DNA from: Phragmitibacter flavus
GTDB taxonomy: Bacteria > Verrucomicrobiota > Verrucomicrobiia > Verrucomicrobiales > Verrucomicrobiaceae
NCBI RefSeq assembly: GCF_005780165.1
Contig: NZ_VAUV01000002.1
Span: 310,001 to 374,000, forward strand
Direction of reading: 5' to 3'
DNA length: 64,000 nt
Position 1 is the stretch's first letter. The number at the start of each line of letters is the position of its first letter. Position numbers and translations under genes: made by a program. This document shows, one piece after another, positions 9,144 through 17,577 of the stretch. The notes under the pieces are model-generated. The model saw nothing but the letters and a program-made list of their open reading frames with translations, made no database searches and had not been told where the DNA came from.

Positions 9144-10295
9144 TTAGAGCGGATTGATGCTTACCCATTTGCGGTCGGCCCAGGATTGGAGACCGGCCTC
9201 GGCCAGCTGGACGCCTTTGGCACCTTCGCGCAGGGTGTAGGGGAAGGGGGCGTCGGTGGCGACGTGTTTGAGGAACATCTCCCACTGGATTTTGAAGGCG
9301 TTGTCGTAGGTGGGGAGGGCATCGGGGACTTCCTGCCAGCCGGTGAAGAAGTTGATGGGTTGTTCGATGTCGGGGTTCCAGGTGGGGCGGGGGGTGCTGC
9401 CGAGACTTTGGACCCAGCACTTGCGCAGGCTGACGACGGCGGAGCCGTGGGTGCCGTCGACATGCATGGTGAAGAGGTCGTCGCGACGAACGCGGGTGGT
9501 CCAGGATGAGTTGAACTGGCAGATGACGCCGGTATCGGTTTCAAAAGTGGCGTAGCAGGCGTCGTCGGAGGTGGCGGGGTAGGTTTCGCCGGATTCGTCG
9601 CGACGTTGGGGGATGTGGGTGGCACCGAGGCAACTGACGGCGGTGACGTTGCCGAAGAGGTTGTCGATGACGTAGCGCCAGTGGCAGAGCATGTCGATGA
9701 TGATGCCGCCGCCGTCTTCAGTGCGGTAGTTCCAGGAGGGGCGTTGGGCGGGTTGGTCTTCGTGCTCGCCGCTGAAGACCCAGTAGCCGAATTCCCCGCG
9801 CACGGAGAGAATTTTGCCGAAGAAGCCCTGGTCGCGCAGGACGCGGAATTTGCGGATGCCGGGGAGCCAGAGTTTGTCCTGGACGACGCCGTTTTTGACA
9901 CCGGCGTCTTCGCAGACTTGGGCGAGGCGGAGGGCTTCCGCAGTTTCGACGGCGGTGGGTTTTTCGCAGTAGATGGCTTTGCCGGCGGCGGCGGCTTGTT
10001 CAACGAAGCCAGCGCGTTGCAGGGTTCCAGAGGCGTCGAAGAAGATTGAGTATTGCGGGTCAGCGAGGGTGGCGGGGAGGTCGGTGGACCATTTGGAGAC
10101 GCCGGTGCGTTTGGCAAGGGCGGCGAGTTTTTCAGGGTTGCGCCCGGTGAGGATCGGGTCGGGCATGATGGTGAGATCATTGCTGACCTTGACGCCGCCT
10201 TGCTCGATGATGGCGAGGATGGAGCGGATGAGGTGCTGGTTGGTGCCCATGCGTCCGGTGACGCCGTTGAGGATGATGCCGATGGTTTGGGTCAT
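9144..10295 (-). CDS. Gfo/Idh/MocA family NAD(P)-dependent oxidoreductase
   Basis: The start is ATG 10295 (MTQTIGIILNGVTGRMG), giving 383 residues; the open frame continues upstream to 10982 only as the complement of other sequence. The N-terminal Rossmann motif GVTGRMG and the YCEKPTA motif at the end of the NAD domain identify the family. The C-terminal domain carries GGGIIIDMLCHW, with the conserved Asp-x-x-x-His. Such enzymes oxidise or reduce sugars, inositols and their derivatives. It lies downstream of a sugar-phosphate isomerase on the same strand, with a divergent AraC regulator beyond, which suggests a small carbohydrate catabolic unit. Substrate unknown. A 7-bp tandem repeat occupies the leader. 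Confidence 0.92.
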   Translation of the reverse strand: MTQTIGIILNGVTGRMGTNQHLIRSILAIIEQGGVKVSNDLTIMPDPILTGRNPEKLAALAKRTGVSKWSTDLPATLADPQYSIFFDASGTLQRAGFVEQAAAAGKAIYCEKPTAVETAEALRLAQVCEDAGVKNGVVQDKLWLPGIRKFRVLRDQGFFGKILSVRGEFGYWVFSGEHEDQPAQRPSWNYRTEDGGGIIIDMLCHWRYVIDNLFGNVTAVSCLGATHIPQRRDESGETYPATSDDACYATFETDTGVICQFNSSWTTRVRRDDLFTMHVDGTHGSAVVSLRKCWVQSLGSTPRPTWNPDIEQPINFFTGWQEVPDALPTYDNAFKIQWEMFLKHVATDAPFPYTLREGAKGVQLAEAGLQSWADRKWVSINPL

Positions 10296-10303
10296 GGTGA
10301 GAT

Positions 10304-10342
<39 letters not shown>

Positions 10343-10406
10343 GGCTGGTAGTTGCTGGGGAGGACGGGGAAGTGGTTGGATACCTAATTGACTTGGAGAC
10401 GCTCGG

Positions 10407-10447
10407 GTTCTTCGCAGGATGCGAAGAACGACACGCAAGATGCGTGT
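10407..10447. repeat. Two tandem perfect hairpins with 3-nt loops
   Basis: The first hairpin has arms GTTCTTCGCA (10407-10416) and TGCGAAGAAC (10420-10429) around GGA. The second, one base later, has arms ACACGCA (10431-10437) and TGCGTGT (10441-10447) around AGA. They lie between the isomerase stop (10465) and the oxidoreductase. No T-run follows on either strand. They look more like a dispersed intergenic element or mRNA-stability structure than a classical terminator. Confidence 0.8.
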
Positions 10448-10464
10448 GCTCCCCAGCTTCTGAA

Positions 10465-11277
10465 TCACATGGTGGTAAGTTGCTGGTAGGATTGGGTGAT
10501 CTTTTTGAGGTAGTCGTGCTGGTCGATGGACCAGTAATGGGTGGAGAAGATTTCGACCTCGTCGGGGCCCGTGAAGCCGGTTTGGTTGACCCAGGTTTTG
10601 ATTTGCATGATGGGGATGCAGCCTTCGCCCATGAGGCCGCGGTCGTTGAGGAGATCGAGGGTGGGGGTCTTCCAGTCGCAAATGTGGAAGGCGTAGAGGC
10701 GGTCGTGTTTTGCGGTGAGCTCGATTTGCGATTGGAGGGTTTCGTCCCACCAGACGTGGTAGACGTCGAGGGCGATACCGAGGTTTTTTGGGGAGTGGAG
10801 TTGGTCGATGACGGCGTTGGCCTGGGCCAGGGTGTTGATGGCGGAGCGGTCGCCGGCATACATGGGATGGAGGGGTTCGATGGCGAGTTTGATACCGGCT
10901 TGTTGGGCGACGGGGAGGATGGCGGCGATGCCGTCGGCGATTTGTTGCCGGGCTTCGGGGAGGGGGACGCCGGGATGGGCACCGCAGACGAGGACGATCA
11001 TGGGGGTGCCGAGTCCATGGGCTTGTTCGATGGCGAGGAGGTTATCGTCGATGGCAAGCTGGCGTTCGGCGGCGGTGGGCGCGGGGAAGAAACCGCCGCG
11101 ACAGAGGCTGATGATGTCGAGTCCGGCGTCGCGTAGCCGGTCGCCTGCGTGTTGGGGGATGTGCCCTTCAAGGTGCTGACGCCAGACGGTGATGCCTTGC
11201 ACTCCGGCGGGCGGGTAGTGCCTGGCGCAGTCGTCGAGCGTCCAGGGTTTGGTGGTCATGGTGTGGAGGGCGAGCAT
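10465..11277 (-). CDS. Sugar phosphate isomerase/epimerase (xylose isomerase-like TIM barrel)
   Basis: The 270-residue protein has the AP-endonuclease-2/xylose isomerase-like TIM-barrel fold. Likely metal ligands are the Glu in AIEPLHP, the Asp and His in ALDVYHVWWD, the His in AFHICDW and the Glu in DEVEIFS. The family interconverts keto-sugars or their derivatives. Together with the downstream Gfo/Idh/MocA oxidoreductase it probably handles a modified sugar or inositol. The gap between the two genes is about 170 bases and holds hairpins and a repeat, so co-transcription is likely but not certain. Start choice: ATG 11277, eight bases from a heptamer array; ATG 11259 is an alternative. Confidence 0.9.
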   Translation of the reverse strand: MLALHTMTTKPWTLDDCARHYPPAGVQGITVWRQHLEGHIPQHAGDRLRDAGLDIISLCRGGFFPAPTAAERQLAIDDNLLAIEQAHGLGTPMIVLVCGAHPGVPLPEARQQIADGIAAILPVAQQAGIKLAIEPLHPMYAGDRSAINTLAQANAVIDQLHSPKNLGIALDVYHVWWDETLQSQIELTAKHDRLYAFHICDWKTPTLDLLNDRGLMGEGCIPIMQIKTWVNQTGFTGPDEVEIFSTHYWSIDQHDYLKKITQSYQQLTTM

Positions 11278-11284
11278 GATGTCG

Positions 11285-11319
11285 AAAGGATGAAGGCTAA
11301 AGGATAAAGACTAAGAATG
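11285..11319. repeat. Degenerate heptanucleotide repeat (AAAGGAT/AAAGGCT type)
   Basis: Five consecutive 7-mers read AAAGGAT, GAAGGCT, AAAGGAT, AAAGACT and AAGAATG. The array begins 8 bases upstream of the isomerase start codon and is CU-rich in that gene's mRNA. Confidence 0.85.
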
Positions 11320-11332
11320 ACGGTGATTTAGA

Positions 11333-11338
11333 TATAAT
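11333..11338 (+). promoter_or_regulatory. Candidate -10 box of the AraC-family gene
   Basis: A perfect TATAAT stands 70 bases before the AraC start in otherwise GC-rich DNA. No good -35 hexamer is at the expected distance, as would fit an activator-dependent promoter. Prediction only. Confidence 0.4.
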
Positions 11339-11407
11339 GGGTGACGGTTAGAAGATTGGGGTTGCGGGTAGCACTTTATCGACTTTGTGTCGGGGAGTGG
11401 GACTGTT

Positions 11408-12241
11408 ATGAAAAATTATCGTCCGTTGTTGATTCAGGATTTGCAGTTGTCGCTGCCGAATTTGCAGGTGTTGCGGCTGCGCATGAACCGGCATGTGCCG
11501 GAGGCGAGATGGACGTCGCATGCGCATGAGCATGACCAGATTCTGGTGTATTTAATGGGCAAAGGTCAACAACGCGTGGATGGGGCGCTGTATCCGGCGC
11601 GGCCCGGGACGGTGATTCATGTGGCGAAAGGGGTGGAGCATGCATTCGAGCAGTCGCGAGGCAGGCCGCCGTTGTGTCTGGTGATGGATGTGGTGATGGA
11701 GGGAGGACGGGGGACCTCGCATGTGTGTGATCAGTTGACGGCGGAGCAGCTGGCGGAGACGAAGGCGCGGATGAGCACGCTGTTCCGGCATCCGCAGATT
11801 GAGAAGCGCGAGATGAGTTTGCGGGTGGGGGCGGTGGTGCTGGATGTCTTGGACATGGCGCTGAAGTCGATTGGATGGCTGACGGCGGTGAACCGGTTTG
11901 GGGCGGCGAAACATTTCTCTTTGAGCAAACGAGTGGAGCGGTTGCTGGAGACGAAGGACGGTCCGGAAGTCGATTTGAAGGAGATCGCGGAGATGACGGG
12001 GTATCAGCAGGATCATTTAAACCGGCTTCTGCGCACGGAGTGTGGACTGACGTTGGGGCAGTTGCGCTCGCGGGTGCGATTGAAGCGTGCGGTGGCGATG
12101 TTGGAGGACAAACGCCCGGTGCAGGAGGTGGGGGCGAAGGTGGGGATTCTGGATGCGAATTATTTCGCGAGGTGGTTCAAGCAGCAGACGGGGGTGAGTC
12201 CGTCGGTGTGGCGGCGCAGGCCGGGGGGACTGAGGTTTTAG
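11408..12241 (+). CDS. AraC-family transcriptional regulator with cupin sensor domain
   Basis: The start is ATG 11408 (MKNYRPLL) with GGGGAG about 9 bases upstream; a longer frame begins at 11387. The protein has 277 residues. An N-terminal AraC-type cupin (HAHEHDQILVYLMGKG, HVAKGVEHAFEQ) precedes two C-terminal helix-turn-helix motifs (DLKEIAEMTGYQQDHLNRLLRTECGLT and PVQEVGAKVGILDANYFARWFKQQTGVSPS). It is divergent from the sugar isomerase/oxidoreductase pair and probably activates it in response to a sugar ligand. A heptamer array starts inside its stop codon. Confidence 0.92.
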   Translation: MKNYRPLLIQDLQLSLPNLQVLRLRMNRHVPEARWTSHAHEHDQILVYLMGKGQQRVDGALYPARPGTVIHVAKGVEHAFEQSRGRPPLCLVMDVVMEGGRGTSHVCDQLTAEQLAETKARMSTLFRHPQIEKREMSLRVGAVVLDVLDMALKSIGWLTAVNRFGAAKHFSLSKRVERLLETKDGPEVDLKEIAEMTGYQQDHLNRLLRTECGLTLGQLRSRVRLKRAVAMLEDKRPVQEVGAKVGILDANYFARWFKQQTGVSPSVWRRRPGGLRF

Positions 12242-12270
12242 CTAAAGGCTAAAGGCTAAAGGCTAAAGGC
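12241..12270. repeat. Heptanucleotide tandem repeat (GCTAAAG)4
   Basis: Four perfect GCTAAAG copies plus GC begin at the last base of the AraC stop codon. They lie between convergent genes. This is the only array not close upstream of a gene start. Confidence 0.95.
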
Positions 12271-12325
12271 GGAATCCTGATAGGATGGTTGGGGCGCTCT
12301 TTTTCCAAGGGCGAATTGTCTTCAT

Positions 12326-14188
12326 TCATCTGCGCCAGAGGAAGGGGTGGCTTTGGGTGATGGCGATGATGAGGGGTTCGATGTGATGGTTGCTGTCGCG
12401 CAAGGTTTTTTCGAGGCGCAGGAGGGCGGGCTGATCGCTGACTTCGAGGCCTCGGTCGAGGGCATATCCGAGCAGTCGGGTGGTTAGGCTGCGGATGAAG
12501 AGATCCTTGTCCTGCATGAGAATTTGACGGAATTCGGCGGGGGTGGTGAAGGGACGGTTGCCGGGCATGGTGCCGGTGGTGTCGAGGGGTTTGCCGTTTT
12601 CATTTTCGCGCCATTGGCCGGTGGGGCTGAAGTTTTCAAGAGCGAAGCCGGGGGGATCAAGCCGGACGTGACAGCCGATGCAGGCGGGTTTGGATCGGTG
12701 GGCTTCAAGCCGCTGGCGGAGGGTGCCGTTTTTGAGTTTACGATCGTCTTCGGGGAGGCCGCCGACGTCGGGTGGAGGCGGGGGTGGGGAGGTGCCCATG
12801 AGTTGTTCGAGGACCCATTTGCCACGAAGCACGGGGCTGGTGCGCTGGGGGTAGGAGTTGACGGCGAGGAAGCCGCCCATGGTGGTGAGTCCGCCGCGTT
12901 TGGTGTCGGTGAATTTCACCTGACGGAATTCTTCGCCTTGAACGTTGGGGATGCCGTAGTGGCTGGCGAGGGTTTGGTTGAGGTAGGTGTAGTTGCTGTC
13001 GAGGAGGTCGAGGACGTTGCCGTTTTTGAGGAGGATGTTTTCGGTGTAGTGGAAGATTTCGTCGTAGAGGGCCTGGCGGATTTTGCGATTGAACTCGGGG
13101 AATTTGCGTCGGTCGGGATTGGCCTTGTCGTGGATGTCCTCGAAGCGGAGCCATTGACCGGCGAAGTTTTTGACGAAGGCTTTGGCGTTGGGATGGGCGA
13201 GGAGTCGTCGGGTTTGGGCGGTGAGGATGGCCGGGTCGTGGAGTTTTTGCGTGATGGCGAGGCTGAGAAGTTCGTCGTCGGGGGTGGTGGACCAGAGGAA
13301 GTAGGAGAGGCGGGTGGCGATTTCGAAGTGGTTGAGCTGGCGGGGTTGGTTATTGTCTTTGGGGGCGGGGGCTTCTTCGAGGAAGAGGAAACGAGGGGAG
13401 ATGAGGACGGATTTGAACATGGCCTGCATGGCTTCGTCCCAATTGGCTCCTCGGTTGAGGGCGGCACGCAGGATGTTGAGGTGTTTTTGGACGGTGTCTT
13501 CGCTGGGGATTTGGCGAAGGGCTCGGAGAAGGAAGGGGCGTAGGGCAAGGTCGGCACCGAGGTCGCCGGGGAGTTTGTCGCTGTAAACGGGGGCGAGGAG
13601 ACGGCTGCGAAGTGGGGGATCGGACCAGACTTCGTCGATGATTTCTCCGGCAGCGAGGAAGTGTTTTTCGACGAGGAGAGGGGAGATGCTGAGGGTGTCG
13701 GCGTTGTTGTTGAATCCTTCGCCGCCGGAGCCGTCGGTGGGGAACTGGTCGCCGGGCCGGCTCTTGATGCCGAAGAGGTCACGCATGGTGTTGCTGTATT
13801 CCTCGCGGTTGAGGCGGCGGGTGCGCGCGGGTCCGGGACTGCCGATGGGGGCGTTGAGCAGGGCTTGTTCGTTCTGCTTGATCCAGGAGAGGACGGCTGT
13901 TTTGTCGGATTCGGGAATAGGGGGCTTGCTGGCGGGTGGCATGGTGCCGGCACGGAGTTGTTCGCGGACTTTCAGCCAGAAGCGGATGTCGAGCCGGTCT
14001 TTGCCGGGGGTGAAGAGTTTTTCGAGGTCGATGTCACCTTTGGCGAGGTCGGCGTCGTGGCAGTCGATGCAGGTTTTTTCGAGCAGGGGGATGATGGAAT
14101 CGGTGAGGGAGTGCTGCACCGCGTCGACGGTGGAGGCGGCATGCATGGCCAGAGGAAGGAGGAATGAGATGGCAAGAGGCCGGAGCAT
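12326..14188 (-). CDS. DUF1592/DUF1588/DUF1585 protein with N-terminal cytochrome-like domain
   Basis: This 620-residue exported protein has a signal peptide (residues 1-17). A heme-binding type motif, CIDCHD, lies near residue 40 in a planctomycete-cytochrome domain. DUF1587 (TRRLNREEYSNTMRDLFG), DUF1592, DUF1588 (GGFLAVNSYPQRTSPVLRGKWVLEQL, with CIGCH) and DUF1585 (TTRLLGYALDRGLEVSD) follow. The order matches a family common in Planctomycetes and Verrucomicrobia. These are usually next to a DUF1552 partner, which is not seen here. The biochemical role is unknown; redox or polysaccharide-linked functions have been proposed. It is divergent from the phosphofructokinase. Confidence 0.9.
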   Translation of the reverse strand: MLRPLAISFLLPLAMHAASTVDAVQHSLTDSIIPLLEKTCIDCHDADLAKGDIDLEKLFTPGKDRLDIRFWLKVREQLRAGTMPPASKPPIPESDKTAVLSWIKQNEQALLNAPIGSPGPARTRRLNREEYSNTMRDLFGIKSRPGDQFPTDGSGGEGFNNNADTLSISPLLVEKHFLAAGEIIDEVWSDPPLRSRLLAPVYSDKLPGDLGADLALRPFLLRALRQIPSEDTVQKHLNILRAALNRGANWDEAMQAMFKSVLISPRFLFLEEAPAPKDNNQPRQLNHFEIATRLSYFLWSTTPDDELLSLAITQKLHDPAILTAQTRRLLAHPNAKAFVKNFAGQWLRFEDIHDKANPDRRKFPEFNRKIRQALYDEIFHYTENILLKNGNVLDLLDSNYTYLNQTLASHYGIPNVQGEEFRQVKFTDTKRGGLTTMGGFLAVNSYPQRTSPVLRGKWVLEQLMGTSPPPPPPDVGGLPEDDRKLKNGTLRQRLEAHRSKPACIGCHVRLDPPGFALENFSPTGQWRENENGKPLDTTGTMPGNRPFTTPAEFRQILMQDKDLFIRSLTTRLLGYALDRGLEVSDQPALLRLEKTLRDSNHHIEPLIIAITQSHPFLWRR

Positions 14189-14347
14189 GATGGGGCGGGA
14201 CGAAAGGGGAAGAGGGAGGGGGCGAGTGATGGTTACGTTGCGAAGTGTCGATTTTTATGGTCGAGAGCAGAGATATTGGCTGGCACTGGTTGTGCTTTGA
14301 TGGAAGGTGCGTTGCTCGCTTAGATTTTCAATACCCTCAACTTTCTT

Positions 14348-15646
14348 GTGGATACTCACATTCAATCCTTAGGTCCGTGTCTTTTCCCCACACCGTTGCA
14401 TCATATTGGCTCGGTTGAGGCGCCTTTCAAAGATGATGAAGACCGGATTCTGTTTAGGCATGAGACTTCGACATCGCAGCTGGAGGAAGAGGAGGAGTCG
14501 AGTCCGGTAAGTTTTGAGGTGGCAGGGCCGCGGGAGAGGCTGTATTTTGATCCTTCGCGGACAACGGTGGGGATTGTGACTTGTGGCGGGTTGTGTCCTG
14601 GATTGAACGACATCATCCGGGGGATTGTGAACCAGTGTCATAATCAATATGGCATCAACAAGGTGTATGGTTTTCGTTATGGATACGAGGGGATGGTGCA
14701 GCGCTATGGGCACACGCCGTTTGTGTTGAGGCCGGCTTCGGTGGCACAGGCACATCATTTTGGCGGGACGTTTTTGGGAAGTTCGCGTGGTCAGCAAGAT
14801 GTCGGGGACATGGTGGACACGCTGGAGGACATGGGGGTGGACATATTGTTTGTGATCGGTGGGGATGGTTCCTTGCGGGGAGCTTCGCAGATCACCAAGG
14901 AGATCGAACGCAGAGGGCTGAAGAAGGCGGTGGTGGGGATTCCCAAGACGATTGACAACGACATCATGTTTTTGGACAAGAGCTTTGGGTTTGAGACGGC
15001 TTTTGCTGCGGCGGTGCAGGCGGTGACTTGTGCTTATGTGGAATCGACGGGGGCGGTGAACGGGGTGGGCTTGGTGAAGTTGATGGGGCGGGATTCGGGA
15101 TTCATTGCGTGTTATGCGGCGCTGGCGGGGAGCAATGTGGACTTTGTGTTGATCCCGGAGGTGCCGTTTGATCTTGAGGGCCCACGTGGATTTTTGGAGG
15201 CGTTGCGTTATCGACTGGTGCGTCGGGGCAGTGTGGTGGTGGTGGTCGCTGAGGGGGCGGGTCAGGAATTGATGGGCGGTGGCATGGGCGTTGATGCGAG
15301 TGGCAATCCGCGATACGGGGATGTCGGATTGTTTCTAAAGGACCGCATCAATGGCTTTTTCAAGGAGCGCCGGATGGAGGTGAATGTGAAGTATATTGAT
15401 CCGAGTTACATCGTGCGCAGTGTGCCAGCGAATGCTCAGGACAATGTGTATTGCTCACGACTGGCGCAGTCGGCAGTGCATGCGGCGGTGGCGGGCAAGA
15501 CGGGGATGCTGGTGGGACGCTGGCATGGATCGTTTGTGCATCTGCCGCTGGACATGGTGACCCATGGGCGACGGAAGGTGGATCCGAAGAAGGAGCTATG
15601 GCATTCCGTGTTGGAGTCGACGGGGCAGCCGCCGAATTTGCGGTAG
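14348..15646 (+). CDS. 6-phosphofructokinase, probably ATP-dependent (Gly/Lys type)
   Basis: This 432-residue enzyme would phosphorylate fructose 6-phosphate in glycolysis. Signatures are GIVTCGGLCPGLND (residues 75-88), GGDGS (171-175), PKTIDND (199-205) and MGRDSGFIA. The two residues that separate ATP from PPi donors are Gly in GGDGS and Lys in PKTIDND. This mixed pattern belongs to the plant/trypanosome-like ATP-PFK group, so ATP is inferred as donor, and PPi use is not strictly excluded. About 70 residues precede the catalytic core, as in that group. The only upstream start is GTG 14348, and no Shine-Dalgarno sequence is visible. Confidence 0.92.
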   Translation: MDTHIQSLGPCLFPTPLHHIGSVEAPFKDDEDRILFRHETSTSQLEEEEESSPVSFEVAGPRERLYFDPSRTTVGIVTCGGLCPGLNDIIRGIVNQCHNQYGINKVYGFRYGYEGMVQRYGHTPFVLRPASVAQAHHFGGTFLGSSRGQQDVGDMVDTLEDMGVDILFVIGGDGSLRGASQITKEIERRGLKKAVVGIPKTIDNDIMFLDKSFGFETAFAAAVQAVTCAYVESTGAVNGVGLVKLMGRDSGFIACYAALAGSNVDFVLIPEVPFDLEGPRGFLEALRYRLVRRGSVVVVVAEGAGQELMGGGMGVDASGNPRYGDVGLFLKDRINGFFKERRMEVNVKYIDPSYIVRSVPANAQDNVYCSRLAQSAVHAAVAGKTGMLVGRWHGSFVHLPLDMVTHGRRKVDPKKELWHSVLESTGQPPNLR

Positions 15647-15702
15647 AATCAATGCGGCGATTTAAAGTTGGTCGCGCCTTGAGGGGGGTGTTTTCCGCCA
15701 GC

Positions 15703-16056
15703 TTATTTTTTCGAACGAATGAGTTTTTGCACCTCGTCGTGATTGCCGATGAAAAAGAACACAAGTTCGGGAGGGGTCGCTATGAAAACGAAAGCGAGGC
15801 GGTCGTCCAGTCCAACGCGGCATTCAAAGATGGTTTTTGTGAGCCGACGAATGCTGATGCCGGAGTGAAGGTGAGGTTTGCCCCATGAATCGCGAACAAC
15901 GTTCATGGCATCGCCAATTTCCTTGCGTTCAGCTTTGGAATGCTGGCGGAGTTGGTTGAGCAGGTCTTCGGTGACTCTAACCTTTAATGAGGGTTTCGAT
16001 GTCTCCGGTGAACTCCCTGAGTTTGTTGGCCCGGCGATCTTTTTTGATTTTGGCAT
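15703..16056 (-). CDS. RelE/ParE-like toxin of a Phd-type toxin-antitoxin pair
   Basis: The conserved part, from SLKVRVTEDLLNQL to the C-terminus (about 95 residues), resembles RelE-superfamily mRNA interferases. It has an N-terminal helix pair, then HSGISIRRL, ECRVGLDDRLAFVFI and a basic end (KLIRSKK). The start is uncertain. The nearest in-frame ATG (16056) lies 80 bases inside the antitoxin, and no ATG, GTG or TTG occurs nearer the domain boundary. Translation may be coupled to the antitoxin, whose stop codon falls within this frame at 15977-15979. Family-level identification is moderate. Confidence 0.65.
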   Translation of the reverse strand: MPKSKKIAGPTNSGSSPETSKPSLKVRVTEDLLNQLRQHSKAERKEIGDAMNVVRDSWGKPHLHSGISIRRLTKTIFECRVGLDDRLAFVFIATPPELVFFFIGNHDEVQKLIRSKK

Positions 16057-16261
16057 GGACGCTGGTTTCGAAATTGGCAAGCTCGTCTGGAGTGACGTTG
16101 TAGGTGCGTGCGGCGTAGTCGGTGGATTCAACGGTGACGGGTCGAAGGGCGACGATTTTGCCGTTGATGACGATACCGATGTCGTCTCCATTCAGGGCGC
16201 GATGCAGGAGTTGTGACAGATTCACCCGGGCTTGGGTTGGTGTCAGCGTGGTCATGCTCAT
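15977..16261 (-). CDS. Phd/YefM-type antitoxin
   Basis: The 94-residue protein begins MSMTTLTPTQARVNLSQLL, the typical Phd/YefM N-terminal DNA-binding fold (T-x-x-x-A-R-x-N-L). It continues GDDIGIVINGKIVALRPV, a prevent-host-death beta hairpin. The C-terminal half is charged, as expected for the toxin-neutralising tail. It precedes and overlaps the RelE-like toxin, the standard order for autoregulated modules. A second ATG two codons in (16255) is equally possible. Confidence 0.85.
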   Translation of the reverse strand: MSMTTLTPTQARVNLSQLLHRALNGDDIGIVINGKIVALRPVTVESTDYAARTYNVTPDELANFETSVHAKIKKDRRANKLREFTGDIETLIKG

Positions 16262-16302
16262 GATGCAGTATGACGCGAACGCGACTTAAATGCGAGCAGA
16301 AT

Positions 16303-17535
16303 TTAGGCGTCAGGGTTGAGGGCGGTCCCCAGGCGTGTGGCAAAGGTGGGATCGGCGGCGGTGATTTCAGCGTAACTGGGGAGGGCGTGCAGGGAGGGCG
16401 GGTGTTTGTGGATCTGCAGGACGAGCTGCTTGAGCATGCGGCTGAAGACGGTGACGGCTTGCTGCTCTTCTTTCATGACGTGCTCGAGGCCGTTGAAGAG
16501 GGCTTCGTGGGCGTAACGTTGAAGGAGGATCTGGGCGGTCTCCTCGTAGGCGTCGGCGAGTCGGTCGAGCTTGCGGGTTTCGGCGGCGAAGCCGAGGTCG
16601 GTCCACAAATGAGTGAGGAGGGTGAGGCTGACTTCGCGAGCCATGCGCATGAGGCCGCTGCGGGCATCGGGTTCGCCGGTATCGGGGTGATACTGGAGAT
16701 GCTGATGTTTGTGCTCGTAATTGCTGCCGAGATCGACCTGGCAGACAGTTTGGGGCGGAGCGTGGCGGAAGACGTCGCAGAGCATGCCGATTTCGAGTCC
16801 CCAATCCGGAGCAACGGCGAGGCTGCTGAGGAAGCGGGAGTCGGCGGCAAACTCACCGGAAAGCGGATAGCGAAACATGGCGAGGCAGCGGAGCAGGGGG
16901 GTGCTGCCGAAGATTTCGCGGAGGGCCTGGATGAGGGGGAAGACGAGGAGCCGGGTGACGCGTCCGTAGATGCGTTCGCGCACGCGGCCGTAGTAGCTTT
17001 TGGCGAAGAGGTAGTTCATGTCGGGATGAACCACGGGCATGCAGAGCCGCCAGAGCATCTCGCGATGATAGTTGAGGATGTCGGCGTCGTGACAGGCGAT
17101 GACGCCATGATGACCGCTGGCATTGAGGGCGGCGATGGCCATCCAGACGTTGGAGCCTTTGCCGTGCTGGTGATTGACGGGGTGATGTCGCTGGATTTCC
17201 TGATGAAGCGGGTCGAGCTCGGGACCGTCGTTCCAGAGGATTTGATGGGGAATCTGGCGGAGTCGGCGGGCGAAGAATTTTTTGGCGAGATGATGGCGCT
17301 CTTCGTCCATGCCGTTCATGGAAAAAACGACGCGGCTTAGGTAGGGGACTTTGGAGAGCTGGCGGAGGATGTGGGGGAGGGCTTCGCGCTCGAGTTCGTT
17401 ATAGAGGACGGGGATGACGAGGGCGATCGGACGTTTGGCGCTGACACGGAGGAGAAGGGCTTCGCGTTCTTCGAGCGGGGGCTCGGCGAGGTGATGCAGG
17501 GTCGGCAGCAGGATCGGCTGATGAAAGTCGGGCAT
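16303..17535 (-). CDS. GT81-like glycosyltransferase (glucosyl-3-phosphoglycerate synthase-like)
   Basis: The 410-residue soluble GT-A fold enzyme has an N-terminal nucleotide-sugar domain (ALVIPVLYNELE, residues 38-49). HGKGSNVW is at 124-131 and the metal-binding DAD is at 150-152. Downstream, GRVTRLLVFPLI, YPLSGEFAADSRFL, DWGLEIGMLCDV and VDLGSNYEHKHQ follow the GpgS/GT81 pattern. GpgS transfers glucose to 3-phosphoglycerate on the way to glucosylglycerate, an osmolyte. No partner phosphatase gene is adjacent, so the product is inferred only. It lies just upstream of pssA's 3' end on the same strand, 42 bases apart. Confidence 0.75.
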   Translation of the reverse strand: MPDFHQPILLPTLHHLAEPPLEEREALLLRVSAKRPIALVIPVLYNELEREALPHILRQLSKVPYLSRVVFSMNGMDEERHHLAKKFFARRLRQIPHQILWNDGPELDPLHQEIQRHHPVNHQHGKGSNVWMAIAALNASGHHGVIACHDADILNYHREMLWRLCMPVVHPDMNYLFAKSYYGRVRERIYGRVTRLLVFPLIQALREIFGSTPLLRCLAMFRYPLSGEFAADSRFLSSLAVAPDWGLEIGMLCDVFRHAPPQTVCQVDLGSNYEHKHQHLQYHPDTGEPDARSGLMRMAREVSLTLLTHLWTDLGFAAETRKLDRLADAYEETAQILLQRYAHEALFNGLEHVMKEEQQAVTVFSRMLKQLVLQIHKHPPSLHALPSYAEITAADPTFATRLGTALNPDA

Positions 17536-17577
17536 GGAGGCGCTGGCGCTGGGCTTGGCTGGGCGTTGATGCGTGGG

